Below, piece by piece: positions 8,932-18,819 of a stretch of DNA of 64,000 nucleotides. The stretch is from Ruminococcus sp. AF46-10NS (GTDB lineage Bacteria > Bacillota > Clostridia > Lachnospirales > Lachnospiraceae): assembly GCF_003474435.1 (NCBI RefSeq), contig NZ_QRNF01000005.1, positions 1-64,000 on the forward strand, written 5' to 3'. Position 1 is the first letter of the stretch. Each line of letters starts with the position of its first letter. The notes under the pieces were generated by a model that saw only the letters and a program-made list of their open reading frames with translations, was not told the origin of the DNA and did not search any database. The translations under genes were made by a program, and so were the position numbers.

Positions 8932-9048
8932 GTTTGCAGACTATAAAACAGACATTGCAGCCAATGTGGATTGCGAATATCTGCTTAACTCGAACTTTTC
9001 AGTTCATACATTCACATTCCGCTTCGCAACATATTCAGGAGGTTTTTC

Positions 9049-9995
9049 ATGCCAGATATTTTCCAGGACTCTTCCCAATATTTCCATATTTCTGCTTTTT
9101 ATGCTCTCTCCCTGCCTTATTATCATATGGAGCATCACACCCATTCCAGCTATGAGATCATGTATATCACCTCCGGTTCCTGCCGGGTTTTCTGCCTGGA
9201 TGGCACACAGGACACGGAATTCCCGCTGAAATCCGGACAATTTATCTTTATCCGGCCGGATGTACCTCACAGGCTGGAGATCCCGGATGGTTTTCCATGC
9301 TCGATCCTGAATCTGGAATTTTCCCTTACTTCCGAAAAAAGCCCGGTTTCTCCAGAGCTTCTTGTGAAAAAGGATCCCAGATTTTCCCGGTTCTGGAATT
9401 TTATGGATTCCTCCCAGGGCTTCTGCTCCGGCACGGATTCCCGAAGCTTAGGATACAGTCTGAAGGATCTGCTCACCTTTCTACAGCACAGCTCCGGTCA
9501 GATAAATGAGGAAGAATTTCTCTTCTTTCTTCTTTTCAGCCGCATGCTTACAGAGCTTGCATTCTGCGCCCGCTCCAGCCGGAGTGCCCAGGGAATCGTC
9601 TATCTGAAAAAAGCGCTCCGCTACATTGATGAGCATTATCTGGAAGACATTGATATTCCTGCCATCTCCGCATATGCAGGGATTAACAAATCCTACCTGC
9701 AGGCGCTCTTTACAGAAAAAAACGGCTGCACCATCAATACTTATATTAACCGCAAGCGTATGGAACAGGCAGCCTTTCTTCTGTGCAACAGTACTCTGCA
9801 CATTACGGATATTGCCTTTTCTTCCGGCTACAACAGCCGCAGCATTTTGCACATACCTTCGAAAAATTTTATCATATGAGCCCTTCCCGGTACCGAAGTC
9901 TCCATACACGACCGCTTCAGTCAGATACAAAAAAGAAGCGGTACCACATGGTTAACGGACTGCAGCTGGAAAGTGAACCCTTTCCTCAGGAATAA
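9049..9995 (+). pseudogene. AraC-family regulator, one-base frameshift in the last helix-turn-helix
   Basis: Restored length 315 aa. The N-terminal cupin domain (HTHSSYEIMYI pattern near residue 27) and first helix-turn-helix are intact. After FSSGYNSRS (codon ending at 9843) the frame goes out and stops at 9879, while the expected continuation HFAHTFEKFYHMSPSRYR is encoded in the next frame to a stop at 9995. One missing C after 9843 explains this (AGC-CAT became AGC-AT). Its position opposite the GH36 gene suggests it controls alpha-galactoside use. The lesion is the same type as eight others in the window, so an assembly error is more likely than a dead gene; without it the second DNA-binding helix would be lost. 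Confidence 0.85.
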
Positions 9996-10054
9996 AACTT
10001 ACCATCTTTGATACACCTTCAGGATGATATCTGCGATCCATGTCTGAGCAGCCT

Positions 10055-10112
10055 GAAAAAAAGTGGCCAGGCACGAAGCTCTTATCTCTTCGATAACCTG
10101 GCCGGCTTTTTA
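10055..10112. terminator. Bidirectional terminator between convergent genes
   Basis: GGCCAGG at 10065 pairs with CCTGGCC at 10097, with T-runs beyond both ends, between the AraC gene and the P-type ATPase gene. Confidence 0.7.
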
Positions 10113-10133
10113 TATTTATTTTAAAAAAATTTT

Positions 10134-12207
10134 CTATGGAAGCAGATTCTGCATACTCTTCAGACTGATCGCCAGTGTGGAGGTATTGTGCAGAAGTGCG
10201 GATGTAGTCGGCTGCAGAATTCCCGCAACACCGCAGGCGATCAGACCTGCGTTAAAAGTAACGATGAAACGGTAGTTACGTCTGATACGTTTCATCAGGG
10301 CATTGCTGATCTCCTTGAGTACTACAAGCTCCTGAAGATCATCTGCGCCTACTGTAATATCTGCGATCTCACGTGCGATTTCTGCTCCGTCACTGATGGC
10401 AATACCAACATTGGCTGCGGAAAGTGCCGGTGAATCGTTGATTCCGTCACCTACCATAATAACCTTTCTTCCGGCTGCCTTCTCTTTCTCAATGAAGTTA
10501 GCCTTATCTTCCGGAAGTACCTCGGAATAATATTCATCCACGCCTACACGTCTGGCAATGGCTGCTGCTGTACGCTCGCTGTCACCTGTCATCATAACGA
10601 TCTTGGAGATTCCTGCTGCGCGCAATGCATCAACAGAAGCCTTCGCTTCCTCACGGAGCGGATCCTCGATGCAGATCACAGCTGCAAGGCGTCCATCGAT
10701 TGCAAGATAAAGGTGGGAATACTCCTCCGGAATATTATCGAATTTCGCCTGTCCATCCTCCGGAATTACGCACTTCTCATCTTCAAATACGAAGTGGTAA
10801 CTTCCGATCACAGCTTTATGATCTTCAATTGTTGTGGAAATGCCGTGTGCTACGATATATTCAACCTTGGAGTGCATCTCCTCGTGGGCCAGCTGCTTCT
10901 TCCTGGCTGCGCTGACAACGGCTTTAGCCATGGAGTGGGGGAAATGTTCCTCCATACATGCTGCGATACGAAGCATCTCATCCGGATTGTTCTCCTCAAA
11001 TGATACCACATCCACAACTGTCGGTTTCGCCTTGGTCAGTGTTCCTGTTTTATCAAATACAATAGTATCTGCCTCAGCAATAGCCTCCAGATATTTACCG
11101 CCCTTAACTGTTACCTTATGTGTACCAGCCTCACGGATCGCGGACAGTACGGAGATCGGCATTGCAAGCTTCAGAGCACACGAAAAATCTACCATGAGGA
11201 TTGCAAGTGCTTGGTAGCATTTCTGGTGAGGAGATATGTAAGTGCTGTTCCGCCAAGTGTATACGGTACCAGCTTGTCTGCCAGATGCTCTGCTTTGCCT
11301 TCAAGGGAAGATTTCAGCTTCTCTGATTCCTCGATCATGGTAACGATCTTATCGTAACGGCTGGAACCGCCTACTGTCTTCACACGGATCGTGATCTCGC
11401 CTTCCTCAACAACAGTGCCTGCATAGCTACGCTGTCCGGCTTCTTGCATACAGGTACAGACTCTCCTGTAAGAGATGCCTGGTTAACCATAGCCTCTCCA
11501 TCTGTAACAGTTCCGTCAAACGGGATAACGGTACCCATTCTTACTACTACTTCATCTCCCGGCTGGATCTCTCCGGACTCTACCAGGATCTCCTGCTCAT
11601 CCTTCTTAAGCCATACCTTGCCCACGTTCAGGGACATGGTTCTGGCAAGATCGCCAACTGATTTCTTATGTGTCCATTCCTCCAGAAGCTCTCCGATTCC
11701 AAGCAGGAACATAATAGAGCCTGCTGTACCAAAGTCCTGACGGAATACAGATACGCCGATAGCTGTTGCATCCAGAACCGGCACCTCGATCTTGCGGTGA
11801 AGAAGTGTATCAATACCCTTCCAGATATATTTCAGGGAAGTAGCTGTTGTATAGATCGCATTCAGCGGATATGGCAGAAAAAGCTTTCTTCCATAATGAC
11901 AGATCACCTTGGAGATCAGTTTCTCCTGATATTCTGAATTCAGGGCTCTTCCTGAGCTCTGCAGTACCTGTGACGGAACTTCCACATCCTGATAATGGAA
12001 CGCCCGGATACCGGAAATGATCTCCGCTCTGCTCCCCTGATAGCATACTACTGCATCACAGGTTCTCTCATATACCTTGGCAGTAACCACTCCGTTAAGG
12101 TTCTCAAGGTAATATGCCAGTGTATCTGCCTGCTCATAGCTCATTCTCTTCTGATCAAGATGGATACGGATCCTGCCTCTTGTCTCATGTCTGATAAAAA
12201 ATTTCAC
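10134..12207 (-). pseudogene. P1B-type metal-transporting ATPase, two one-base frameshifts
   Basis: Restored length 691 aa, normal for P1B ATPases. The three frame segments together give a degenerate HMA-like N terminus (no CxxC), the actuator loop SLTGESVP, the phosphorylation site DKTGTLT, the nucleotide-binding domain and the hinge MVGDGINDSPAL. Where classical pumps have CPC, this one has DFSCALKLAMP, so the metal cannot be read from known CPC rules. Frame changes occur near 11440 (one G missing in AAGAAGGCC) and near 11210 (one G missing in AAGGCA); each is a single lost base in a two-base run. The DUF6110-type gene lies 14 bases upstream, implying an operon, and a Fur-family gene lies further upstream. 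Frameshifts are probably sequencing deletions. Confidence 0.88.
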
Positions 12208-12221
12208 GGAAAATCGCCTCT

Positions 12222-12575
12222 TTACTCAGCTTTCTCTTCTGCTGCTTCTTCTCTTGCCTCTTCTTCTGTCTCTTCTTCTGTCTCTTTGAAAGCATCCTCA
12301 CCTGCAGGCTCTTCTGCTGTCTCAACATCTTCTACAGCCTCTTCCGCTACTGCTCTCTCCTCATTGATTTCCTTAGCCTCAGCATAAATATCTTCAGCGT
12401 TCTCCTGAAGGTTTGTAGCTGTCTTCATGATGCAGTCTTTAGCTCTTAAAACGGCTGCTGTACATCCTGTGTAAAGCTTCTTCGCATCCTTGCTTGTAAG
12501 AATCTTGATTCCTGCTGTTCCGAAAAGAACACCTGCTGCAAAAAGTCCTGATTTTTTAAATTTGAAGTCTGCCAT
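12222..12575 (-). CDS. DUF6110-type small membrane-anchored protein
   Basis: 117 aa. Residues about 9-30 form a hydrophobic, glycine-rich segment (GLFAAGVLFGTAGIKIL) followed by KDAKKLYTGCTAAVLRAKD, a pattern I associate with DUF6110 proteins found next to metal P-type ATPases in Lachnospiraceae; this assignment is from memory. The last 40 residues are almost only Glu, Ala and Val. An AGGAGG-type ribosome site precedes the ATG. It lies 14 bases before the ATPase gene, so it may be an accessory or metal-handling partner of that pump; no function is established. Confidence 0.75.
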   Translation of the reverse strand: MADFKFKKSGLFAAGVLFGTAGIKILTSKDAKKLYTGCTAAVLRAKDCIMKTATNLQENAEDIYAEAKEINEERAVAEEAVEDVETAEEPAGEDAFKETEEETEEEAREEAAEEKAE

Positions 12576-12733
12576 AATAATCTCCTCCTGATATGGTTAT
12601 TTCTTTACTGTTTTCCGGGAGCTCTTCTTAAATCTGCCCCGATATTTTTATCATTATATGGTACTTTTAAAAAAAAGTCCAGTGTTTTTTGTGTGAATTT
12701 AAAACAATTCGATAAATTTTCAGTTATTTTCTT

Positions 12734-12759
12734 CTAACAGTTTCTTTTTACTAACAGTT
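12734..12759. promoter_or_regulatory. Direct-repeat operator candidate upstream of the DUF6110/ATPase operon
   Basis: CTAACAGTT occurs at 12734-12742 and again at 12751-12759, a 17-base period, in a 262-base AT-rich gap between the Fur-family gene and the DUF6110 gene. A TATAAT (minus strand, about 12655-12660) with a weak TGGACT -35 lies downstream of the repeats. The repeats could bind the neighbouring Fur-family protein; this is only a suggestion. Nothing else is seen in the gap. Confidence 0.3.
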
Positions 12760-12837
12760 GTTTTAAACTAATTTTTAGTCTTTCCAAACTGTTCTTACCT
12801 ATTATATAGTTATACTATGTTTCCGGTGACAGTATTT

Positions 12838-13296
12838 CTATCCAATCTTATGTACCGGAAGCAGGGCAAGTGTTCTGATATTCTGCCCTGTGATATCTCC
12901 GCAGGCTTTCAGTCCGGCCAGGATCACCTCGTTAAGCTTCTGTCCGGACAAATGGCAGATCGTATCATCATCCAGCTCCACTGTGCAGGCTCCTTTTGTG
13001 CGGCAGGCCACACGGTACATGTTCTTTCTGCTGATAGCCCCTATGGACTCCAGCGTATTGATCATACGGTATACAGTTGCCACGCCGATCTTCGGATCCA
13101 GGGCAGAGGCTCTGTAGTAGATTTCCTTACAGCAGGAGCACTCCCCCTCCAGGATAATGTCCAGAAGGATCATCCTCTGTCTGGTAATACGCAGCCCCCG
13201 TTCCTTCAGCTTCTCTATAATAAGATCCTTCTGCATCTGTGTGTATCGGTAACATCCTGTTCTCTTCTCATCTTTCTCAGCTTCTGTATTCTGCAA
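12838..13296 (-). CDS. Fur-family metal-responsive regulator
   Basis: 152 aa. The winged-helix domain shows the family pattern RGLRITRQRMILLDII followed by ATVYRMINTLESIG, and the C-terminal half carries the dimerisation/metal region. The usual H-x-H metal motif is reduced and the classic C-terminal CxxC pairs are not obvious, while a CSCC sequence occurs near residue 54-57, so metal specificity (Fe, Zn, Mn or peroxide sensing) is unclear. It lies upstream of the DUF6110/ATPase operon on the same strand, with a 262-base gap, suggesting it regulates the pump. Confidence 0.85.
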   Translation of the reverse strand: MQNTEAEKDEKRTGCYRYTQMQKDLIIEKLKERGLRITRQRMILLDIILEGECSCCKEIYYRASALDPKIGVATVYRMINTLESIGAISRKNMYRVACRTKGACTVELDDDTICHLSGQKLNEVILAGLKACGDITGQNIRTLALLPVHKIG

Positions 13297-13346
13297 TCTG
13301 AACCCTCCTTTATTATTGAGAGAACTTTTCTTTTCCCTATTAAGTT

Positions 13347-13375
13347 AGTATACCTCAACTTTAGTTAGCTGTAAA
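13347..13375 (-). promoter_or_regulatory. Promoter of the Fur-family gene
   Basis: On the minus strand TTTACA (13375-13370) and TATACT (13352-13347) are spaced by 17 bases. The spacer contains repeated TAACT/AGTT elements that could form an autoregulatory site. Confidence 0.65.
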
Positions 13376-13402
13376 TAACTCTTTTAGATTTTTTTTCAGA
13401 TA

Positions 13403-13431
13403 TTGAGGATTTCACCGGAATACGGTATACT
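13403..13431 (+). promoter_or_regulatory. Promoter of the sugar ABC ATPase gene
   Basis: TTGAGG at 13403-13408 and TATACT at 13426-13431 are separated by 17 bases, giving a leader of roughly 190 bases before the start at 13633. A second TATACT at 13569 lacks a clear -35. Confidence 0.5.
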
Positions 13432-13473
13432 ATTTGGTGAACATGTCCATACGAAACCGTCGTTTTGACAAAA

Positions 13474-13504
13474 TGACGAAAAACCCCCTCTCGTTTTTTC
13501 GTCA
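13474..13504 (+). promoter_or_regulatory. Leader hairpin before the sugar ABC ATPase gene
   Basis: TGACGAAAAA (13474-13483) pairs perfectly with TTTTTCGTCA (13495-13504) around an 11-base C-rich loop, within the long leader. No T-run follows, so it is not a standard terminator. The rest of the 13297-13632 gap shows promoters only; the short open frame inside it looks non-coding. Confidence 0.35.
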
Positions 13505-13632
13505 GAATGACAAGAAACTGCCGGAAACTTTGTACGATTCAGCTCTAGCTCTTTTTCTCCATTTTCGATATACTGTTAACCAGCAAAGGAAATTACGTAA
13601 AAACAATATATTAATTTTGGAGGGAAACAACA

Positions 13633-14748
13633 ATGGCAAGTTTATCATTATCTCACATTAATAAAACTTATCCGAACGGCTTCCAGGCTGTTAAAGATTT
13701 CAACCTGGAGATCGAAGATAAAGAATTCATCATTTTCGTAGGACCGTCCGGATGTGGTAAATCTACAACACTTCGTATGATCGCAGGTCTTGAGGAGATC
13801 AGCGGTGGTACACTGAAGATCGGTGACAAGGTTATGAATGATGTAGAGCCTAAAGACCGTGATATCGCAATGGTATTCCAGAACTACGCTCTGTATCCTC
13901 ATATGACAGTATATGATAACATGGCATTCGGACTTAAACTTCGTAAAGTTCCGAAGGATCAGATCGATAAAGCTGTTCGTGAAGCAGCAAGAATCCTTGA
14001 CCTTGACAAACTTCTTGATCGTAAACCGAAGGCTCTTTCCGGTGGTCAGAGACAGCGAGTTGCTATGGGACGTGCTATCGTACGTAATCCTAAGGTATTC
14101 CTTATGGATGAGCCTCTTTCCAACCTGGATGCTAAACTTCGTGTACAGATGCGTATCGAGATCTCCAAGATCCATCAGAGACTGGGTGCTACAATCATCT
14201 ATGTAACACATGACCAGACAGAGGCTATGACACTTGGTACCAGAATCGTTGTTATGAAAGACGGTGTCGTTCAGCAGGTTGATACACCACAGAACCTGTA
14301 TCAGAAACCGGGCAACCTCTTCGTTGCAGGATTCATGGGATCTCCGCAGATGAACTTCCTTGACTGCGTTATCTCCGAAAAAGGCGGCAACACAGTTGCT
14401 ACAATCGGTAACGAGCATGAGGTTATCGTTCCTGCTGCCAAGGCTAAAGTTCTTAAAGACAAAGGCTACATCGGAAAGAAAGTTGTTCTTGGTATCCGTC
14501 CTGAGGATATCCATGATTCTCAGATGTTCCTTGAGACATCTCCAAGCAAACCAATGAACTCCGTAGTTAAAGTTTACGAGCTTCTTGGTGCCGAAGTATT
14601 CCTGTACTTTGATGTTGACGGAACTCAGATCACAGCACGAGTTGATCCTCGTACAACAGCTAAGACCGGCGATCCGATCAGATTCGCATTCGATATGGAG
14701 AAAGCTCACTTCTTCGACAAAGAGACAGAGCTTACAATCACAAACTAA
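13633..14748 (+). CDS. ugpC: Multi-sugar ABC transporter ATP-binding protein, MsmK/UgpC type
   Basis: 371 aa. The ATPase domain has Walker [10 protein letters not shown] (near 37-45), the Q-loop [12 protein letters not shown], the signature [14 protein letters not shown] and Walker [17 protein letters not shown], followed by a C-terminal OB/TOBE regulatory domain (about 240-371). These are features of the shared ATPases that energise several carbohydrate importers. No permease or binding-protein genes are adjacent, so it is an orphan that probably serves transporters elsewhere. AGGGAAACAACA precedes the ATG. A strong terminator follows. Confidence 0.93.
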   Translation: MASLSLSHINKTYPNGFQAVKDFNLEIEDKEFIIFVGPSGCGKSTTLRMIAGLEEISGGTLKIGDKVMNDVEPKDRDIAMVFQNYALYPHMTVYDNMAFGLKLRKVPKDQIDKAVREAARILDLDKLLDRKPKALSGGQRQRVAMGRAIVRNPKVFLMDEPLSNLDAKLRVQMRIEISKIHQRLGATIIYVTHDQTEAMTLGTRIVVMKDGVVQQVDTPQNLYQKPGNLFVAGFMGSPQMNFLDCVISEKGGNTVATIGNEHEVIVPAAKAKVLKDKGYIGKKVVLGIRPEDIHDSQMFLETSPSKPMNSVVKVYELLGAEVFLYFDVDGTQITARVDPRTTAKTGDPIRFAFDMEKAHFFDKETELTITN

Positions 14749-14776
14749 TTCTCACAGAATTAGAAAAACTGAATTT

Positions 14777-14815
14777 AACCCCGGGGGATATGATTTCCCG
14801 GGGTTTCTTTTTTTG
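14777..14815 (+). terminator. Intrinsic terminator after the sugar ABC ATPase gene
   Basis: AACCCCGGG pairs with CCCGGGGTT, followed by TCTTTTTTT. Confidence 0.9.
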
Positions 14816-14850
14816 CTAAAAAATTTTACTTGAGAAAGGATCCTGATTTT

Positions 14851-15936
14851 ATGAAAATACAGCAAACACTTCAAAAATCTCTGGAAGACTGGAACCGGAT
14901 CAGCGGCCTGGATTTCTGTATCCTGGATGAGAACAACCAGATTTACATTACCACCTGTGATAAGAAACTTCCTTCTGCAGAAAAACTGACTCAGTTCCGG
15001 GAAGACGCAGCCCTCTGCGTCTCCAACCGCTCCTGCAGTCTCTATAAACTTGATAATGGCTCCGGCAATATGCTGCTGATCGTATGGGGTTCCGGCGATT
15101 CTGCTTCTACTATTGGAGAGCTTGCAGTCTGCCAGATTGAGAGCCTTCTCTCTGCCTACGCTGAAAAAACAGACAAGAATTCTTTTATGCAAAATCTTCT
15201 TCTTGACCGGTATTCCCAGGTGGAGGCTTTCAATAAAGCTGCCAAGCTGCATATTTCCCCGTCTGTCCGGCGTGCAGTATTCCTGGTTGAGACCAAGCAG
15301 CACAAGGATGAAAGTGCACTGGCCACTATCCGAAACATTTTTTCCGCCCGCACCCGGGATTTTATCACAGCCCTGGATGACTCCGGCATTATCGTTGTCC
15401 GCGAGCTGCAGAACACTGAGAGCTACGAGGAACTGGCCGGCATTGCCTGCATGCTGGTGGATATGCTGAACACAGAGGCTATGACCTCCGCCTGGGTTTC
15501 CTACAGCAATGTTGCAAATGATATCATGGAACTTTCTGATGCTTACAAGGAAGCTCGTACAGCCCTGGAAGTAGGAAAGATCTTTTATGCAGAAAAAAAC
15601 GTCTTCGGATACAATCAGCTTGGTATCGGCCGCCTGATCTATCAGCTTCCCACACAGGTCTGCGATATGTTTGTAAACGAGATTTTCGGGGATGAATCCC
15701 TGGAGTCCATTGATGACGAAACTTTGAATATTATCCGAACTTTCTTTGAGAATAATCTGAACCTCTCTGAGACTTCCAGACAGCTATATGTACACAGGAA
15801 TACACTGGTGTATCGCTTTGAAAAGCTTCAGAAACGTTTTGGACTGGATGTCCGTACTTTTGAGGATGCCCTGGCCTTTAAGCTGGCTATGATGGTGTCG
15901 GATTATATTACATATTCCAGAAATCACGGCAAATAA
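14851..15936 (+). CDS. PucR/CdaR-type transcriptional regulator
   Basis: 361 aa. The C-terminal 60 residues form a PucR-type helix-turn-helix (FFENNLNLSETSRQLYVHRNTLVYRFEKL, then RTFEDALAFKLAMM), as in sugar-diacid and purine-catabolism regulators. The N-terminal portion looks like a sensory domain with DFCILDENNQIY, and the middle resembles the GGDEF-like region of CdaR proteins. A TTG start at 14830 is possible but the ATG at 14851 has GAGAAAGGA ten bases upstream. It follows the sugar ABC ATPase after a terminator, so it may sense carbohydrate state, though no target is evident. Confidence 0.85.
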   Translation: MKIQQTLQKSLEDWNRISGLDFCILDENNQIYITTCDKKLPSAEKLTQFREDAALCVSNRSCSLYKLDNGSGNMLLIVWGSGDSASTIGELAVCQIESLLSAYAEKTDKNSFMQNLLLDRYSQVEAFNKAAKLHISPSVRRAVFLVETKQHKDESALATIRNIFSARTRDFITALDDSGIIVVRELQNTESYEELAGIACMLVDMLNTEAMTSAWVSYSNVANDIMELSDAYKEARTALEVGKIFYAEKNVFGYNQLGIGRLIYQLPTQVCDMFVNEIFGDESLESIDDETLNIIRTFFENNLNLSETSRQLYVHRNTLVYRFEKLQKRFGLDVRTFEDALAFKLAMMVSDYITYSRNHGK

Positions 15937-15946
15937 TGACGATTCC

Positions 15947-16996
15947 TTACTTCAGCAGCATCAGATGCTCCGGCGGAAAATACAGATATTCCGGAAGATC
16001 CTGATCCGGATCCTCGGTAAAGCTGTTCTTAGGACGCATCCACCACAAACCTTCGGAAGCTTTCTCTTCTTTGTTGACTATCATGTACTGATGCTCAAAT
16101 GTCGTCTCCATGTACTCGCTCACCTGTACCGGCATGCAGTTCTCACCAGGTTCTGATGCCGGACGAAGCCAGTGACCACGGATTCCCACATGGGTAATCT
16201 CCTCTCCCACCTTCTCTACTGTATGAAGCTTCAGTTTCCAGTCCTCTGCAAAAATCTCATACTCTCCAAGCTTCTTTATGGAGGAATAATTCTTGCAGCC
16301 TGTCAGTCTGGCCGCCTCCATCAGTCCCGGCTGTTCAAAAATGCTCTTTGTCTCGCCTGTCACAAGAATACGGCCCTTGTCTACAATGGAAAGTTCTTTG
16401 CAGAATTTGTACGCCTCATCTCTGCTGTGGGTTACAAGGATCATATCGCCCTTGTAATCCTGGAGAAAATCCTGCATTTCTCTCTGGAGCACATCTTTCA
16501 GATATCCGTCCAGCGCAGAAAAAGGCTCATCCAGGAGAATAGCTTCCGGTTCACCGATCATCATTCTGGCCAGTGCCACTCTCTGCTGCTGTCCACCGGA
16601 AAGCTGGGAAGGATACCGCTTTTCAAGGCCTTCCAGGTGATACCGCCGGATCAGGTCTGCCACTTTCTCCCGGATGGAAGCTTTTCCACCGCGATGACCG
16701 CAACTGATATTCTGTTCCACAGTCATTGTGGGAAAAAGTGCATAATTCTGGAAAAGATAGCCGATTCTTCTCTTCTGCGGCTTCAGATTGATGCCTGCCT
16801 CAGAATCAAAAACCGTTTTTCCGTTAATGATGATCTTTCCCTTATCCGGTGTCTCAATTCCCGCAATACAGCGAAGAGTCATGCTCTTACCACTGCCGGA
16901 TGCGCCAAGAAGCCCGATGGCTGCCGAGCTGCCCTCAAATTTTACTTTCAGGGAAAAATCCCGGAAATTTTTTTCAATATTTACGCTGACTGCCAT
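15947..16996 (-). CDS. modC: Molybdate ABC transporter ATP-binding protein
   Basis: 349 aa from the ATG at 16996. Walker [10 protein letters not shown], signature [14 protein letters not shown], Walker [13 protein letters not shown], then a C-terminal regulatory extension of about 120 residues. Its start overlaps the modB stop as ATGA, so an upstream start that would lie well inside modB is unlikely; AAGGTGG serves as ribosome site. With ModB and ModA it imports molybdate or tungstate. It ends 10 bases from the convergent PucR-type gene. Confidence 0.92.
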   Translation of the reverse strand: MAVSVNIEKNFRDFSLKVKFEGSSAAIGLLGASGSGKSMTLRCIAGIETPDKGKIIINGKTVFDSEAGINLKPQKRRIGYLFQNYALFPTMTVEQNISCGHRGGKASIREKVADLIRRYHLEGLEKRYPSQLSGGQQQRVALARMMIGEPEAILLDEPFSALDGYLKDVLQREMQDFLQDYKGDMILVTHSRDEAYKFCKELSIVDKGRILVTGETKSIFEQPGLMEAARLTGCKNYSSIKKLGEYEIFAEDWKLKLHTVEKVGEEITHVGIRGHWLRPASEPGENCMPVQVSEYMETTFEHQYMIVNKEEKASEGLWWMRPKNSFTEDPDQDLPEYLYFPPEHLMLLK

Positions 16997-17691
16997 CAGA
17001 TCCACCTTCTTGTCTTCATTCCTCTTCCGGATACGATGTTGATCAATGCCACGATCACAAAAGATATCAGCACGATCACAACTACCCAAAATCCTGCTGT
17101 TCCATAGTTACCAGCTGCTGTTTCTGTCGCAATTGCAACGGAAACTGTTCTCGTTTTTCCCAGAATGTTTCCCGCGAGCATGGAGGTTGCTCCGTACTCA
17201 CCAATAGCACGTGCAAAAGCCAGCACCGTTCCTGATGCGATTCCAGGTCCTGCTGCAGGCATTACCACCCGCCAGAAAATCTTATTATCACTCATTCCAA
17301 GAGTCTGTCCTGCATAGATCAGATTTATGTCCACCTGCTCAAAAGCTGCTCTTGCATTTCTGTACATTAACGGAAATGCGATCACAGCTGCTGCCACTAC
17401 ACAGCCTTTCCAGGTCTGCACGATCTTGATATCAAAATTCTCAAGGAGAAAGCTTCCAAGAGGTCTCTTGAGACTGAAGATCAGAAGCAGGAAGAAGCCT
17501 GCTACAGTCGGCGGCAGTACAAGAGGGAGTGTCAGGATCCCATCCAGTACTGCTTTCGCACCCGGACGGAGCTTCATGATCTTTCTGGCGCAGAATACTC
17601 CCAGAAAAAAAGCGATCACTGTGGCAACCAGCCCTGTTTTTAAGGAGATCCAGAGAGGACTCCAATTTATTTCTTTTAAAAACTCTGCCAT
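16996..17691 (-). CDS. modB: Molybdate ABC transporter permease
   Basis: 231 aa membrane protein with about five to six hydrophobic segments and the permease EAA-type loop (EQVDINLIYAGQTLGMSDNKIFWRVVMPAAGPGIASG). The AIGEYGATSMLAGN segment is typical of ModB. It lies 26 bases after modA and is coupled to modC, completing a modABC operon. Confidence 0.93.
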   Translation of the reverse strand: MAEFLKEINWSPLWISLKTGLVATVIAFFLGVFCARKIMKLRPGAKAVLDGILTLPLVLPPTVAGFFLLLIFSLKRPLGSFLLENFDIKIVQTWKGCVVAAAVIAFPLMYRNARAAFEQVDINLIYAGQTLGMSDNKIFWRVVMPAAGPGIASGTVLAFARAIGEYGATSMLAGNILGKTRTVSVAIATETAAGNYGTAGFWVVVIVLISFVIVALINIVSGRGMKTRRWI

Positions 17692-17717
17692 ATTTTATCC
17701 CATTTCTGCGCGAATCA

Positions 17718-18635
17718 TTATTTAGATGTGCTGTCTGCAGAATCTGCGCTGTCCTTATCTGCTTCTGTGCTGTCTGTATCCTGAGAAGCAGACTCGTCAG
17801 CATCTTTATCTGTGTCATCAGCCTCATACGCAGTAAATCCATAGTCTTCAAATACCTTGATCGCTGCATCAGACTCTACATAGTCAAGGAATGCCTCTGC
17901 TGCCCTGGTGTCATCCTCAGAAGCCTCTTTATCCTCGATCAGTCCTACCGGATAAAGTACCGGTGTCTGAAGGCTGTCTGCCGGTGCCTCTGCAAGAATC
18001 TCTACCTTATCAGCAACTGATGCCGCATCTGTGGCATATACAACACCGATTTCATTACTTCCCTCACTGACTGCTGCCAGAACATCTGTTACATTCTTGC
18101 ACTCATTGATCTCCATCTCATTGACCTTGTCCATGATCCCAAGGTTTGTAAAAATCTCACGGGAGTACTGTCCAACCGGAACATCCTCTCCTGCAAGTGC
18201 CATATTCTCTGCATCTGTCACATTCTCAAAACCGGTTACCTTGGTCTTTCCGTCCTTCGGTTTGATAAGTACGACTTTGTTCTCGAGAAGGTCAACTACT
18301 GTATCCTCTTTTGTCAGTTTCTCCTCTGTAAGGGCATCCATCTGCTTGTCTGCTGCTGAGAAGAAAAGATCACAACGTGCTCCTTCCCCGATCTGAGTCT
18401 GCAGTGTACCTGAGCTGTCTGCGCTGTAGTAAATGGTTACGTTCGGGTAAAGTTCATTGAAATCCTTCTGGATCTCTTCCATGGAGTTGCTGAGGCTGGC
18501 TGCGATAAATGCGTAAACCTCACCTTTCAGTTCCTTGTCACCCTGCACTTCTGTGTCTGCTGCGAACACAGTTCCGGTCATAAGAGCAGTGGTTAAAACT
18601 CCTGCTGTAATGGCTGCTAAGATTTTTTCCTTCAT
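17718..18635 (-). CDS. modA: Molybdate-binding protein with acidic C-terminal tail
   Basis: 305 aa. A signal peptide (to about residue 25, VFAAD) is followed by the ModA start pattern VYAFIAASLSNSMEEI and the later VNEMEINECKNVTDVLAAVSEGSNEIGVVYATDA segment, as in periplasmic-type molybdate/tungstate receptors. No lipobox cysteine is present. The last 35 residues are an Asp/Ser/Ala/Thr-rich low-complexity extension not found in typical ModA. First gene of modABC, divergent from the Mop and HTH-PBP genes. Confidence 0.92.
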   Translation of the reverse strand: MKEKILAAITAGVLTTALMTGTVFAADTEVQGDKELKGEVYAFIAASLSNSMEEIQKDFNELYPNVTIYYSADSSGTLQTQIGEGARCDLFFSAADKQMDALTEEKLTKEDTVVDLLENKVVLIKPKDGKTKVTGFENVTDAENMALAGEDVPVGQYSREIFTNLGIMDKVNEMEINECKNVTDVLAAVSEGSNEIGVVYATDAASVADKVEILAEAPADSLQTPVLYPVGLIEDKEASEDDTRAAEAFLDYVESDAAIKVFEDYGFTAYEADDTDKDADESASQDTDSTEADKDSADSADSTSK

Positions 18636-18651
18636 CTTTTTCTTCCTTTCT

Positions 18652-18681
18652 TATTTTGTTTCGTTCTGTTTCATTCTGTTT
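18652..18681 (-). promoter_or_regulatory. Three 10-bp direct repeats downstream of the modA promoter
   Basis: On the minus strand AAACAGAATG, AAACAGAACG and AAACAAAATA lie head to tail (18681-18652), between the -10 box and the modA start. Position and regular 10-bp period, one helical turn, suggest an operator, possibly for the HTH-PBP regulator encoded opposite. Confidence 0.5.
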
Positions 18682-18697
18682 TGAATGGTTTTGTCTA

Positions 18698-18726
18698 ATT
18701 TTACCGAAATAAAAATTTCTTGTCAA
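18698..18726 (-). promoter_or_regulatory. modA promoter
   Basis: On the minus strand TTGACA (18726-18721) and TAAAAT (18703-18698) are spaced by 17 bases. Confidence 0.75.
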
Positions 18727-18819
18727 GCCATAAGGCATTGCTGTTTTCTACCGCCCATGCTATCATGAAAAAAAGCTTTACCCTCAACGATCAAAATAAA
18801 GAACAAGGAGAAGATATTT

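Noticed and set aside
9843..9846. Programmed frameshift in the AraC gene
   Set aside because: There is no slippery heptamer, stimulating hairpin or known recoding in this family, and the same lesion type occurs in unrelated genes of the window.
13434..13661. 75-codon open frame before the sugar ABC ATPase
   Set aside because: No ribosome site, it runs into the ATPase gene in another frame, and it contains the leader hairpin; treated as untranslated leader.
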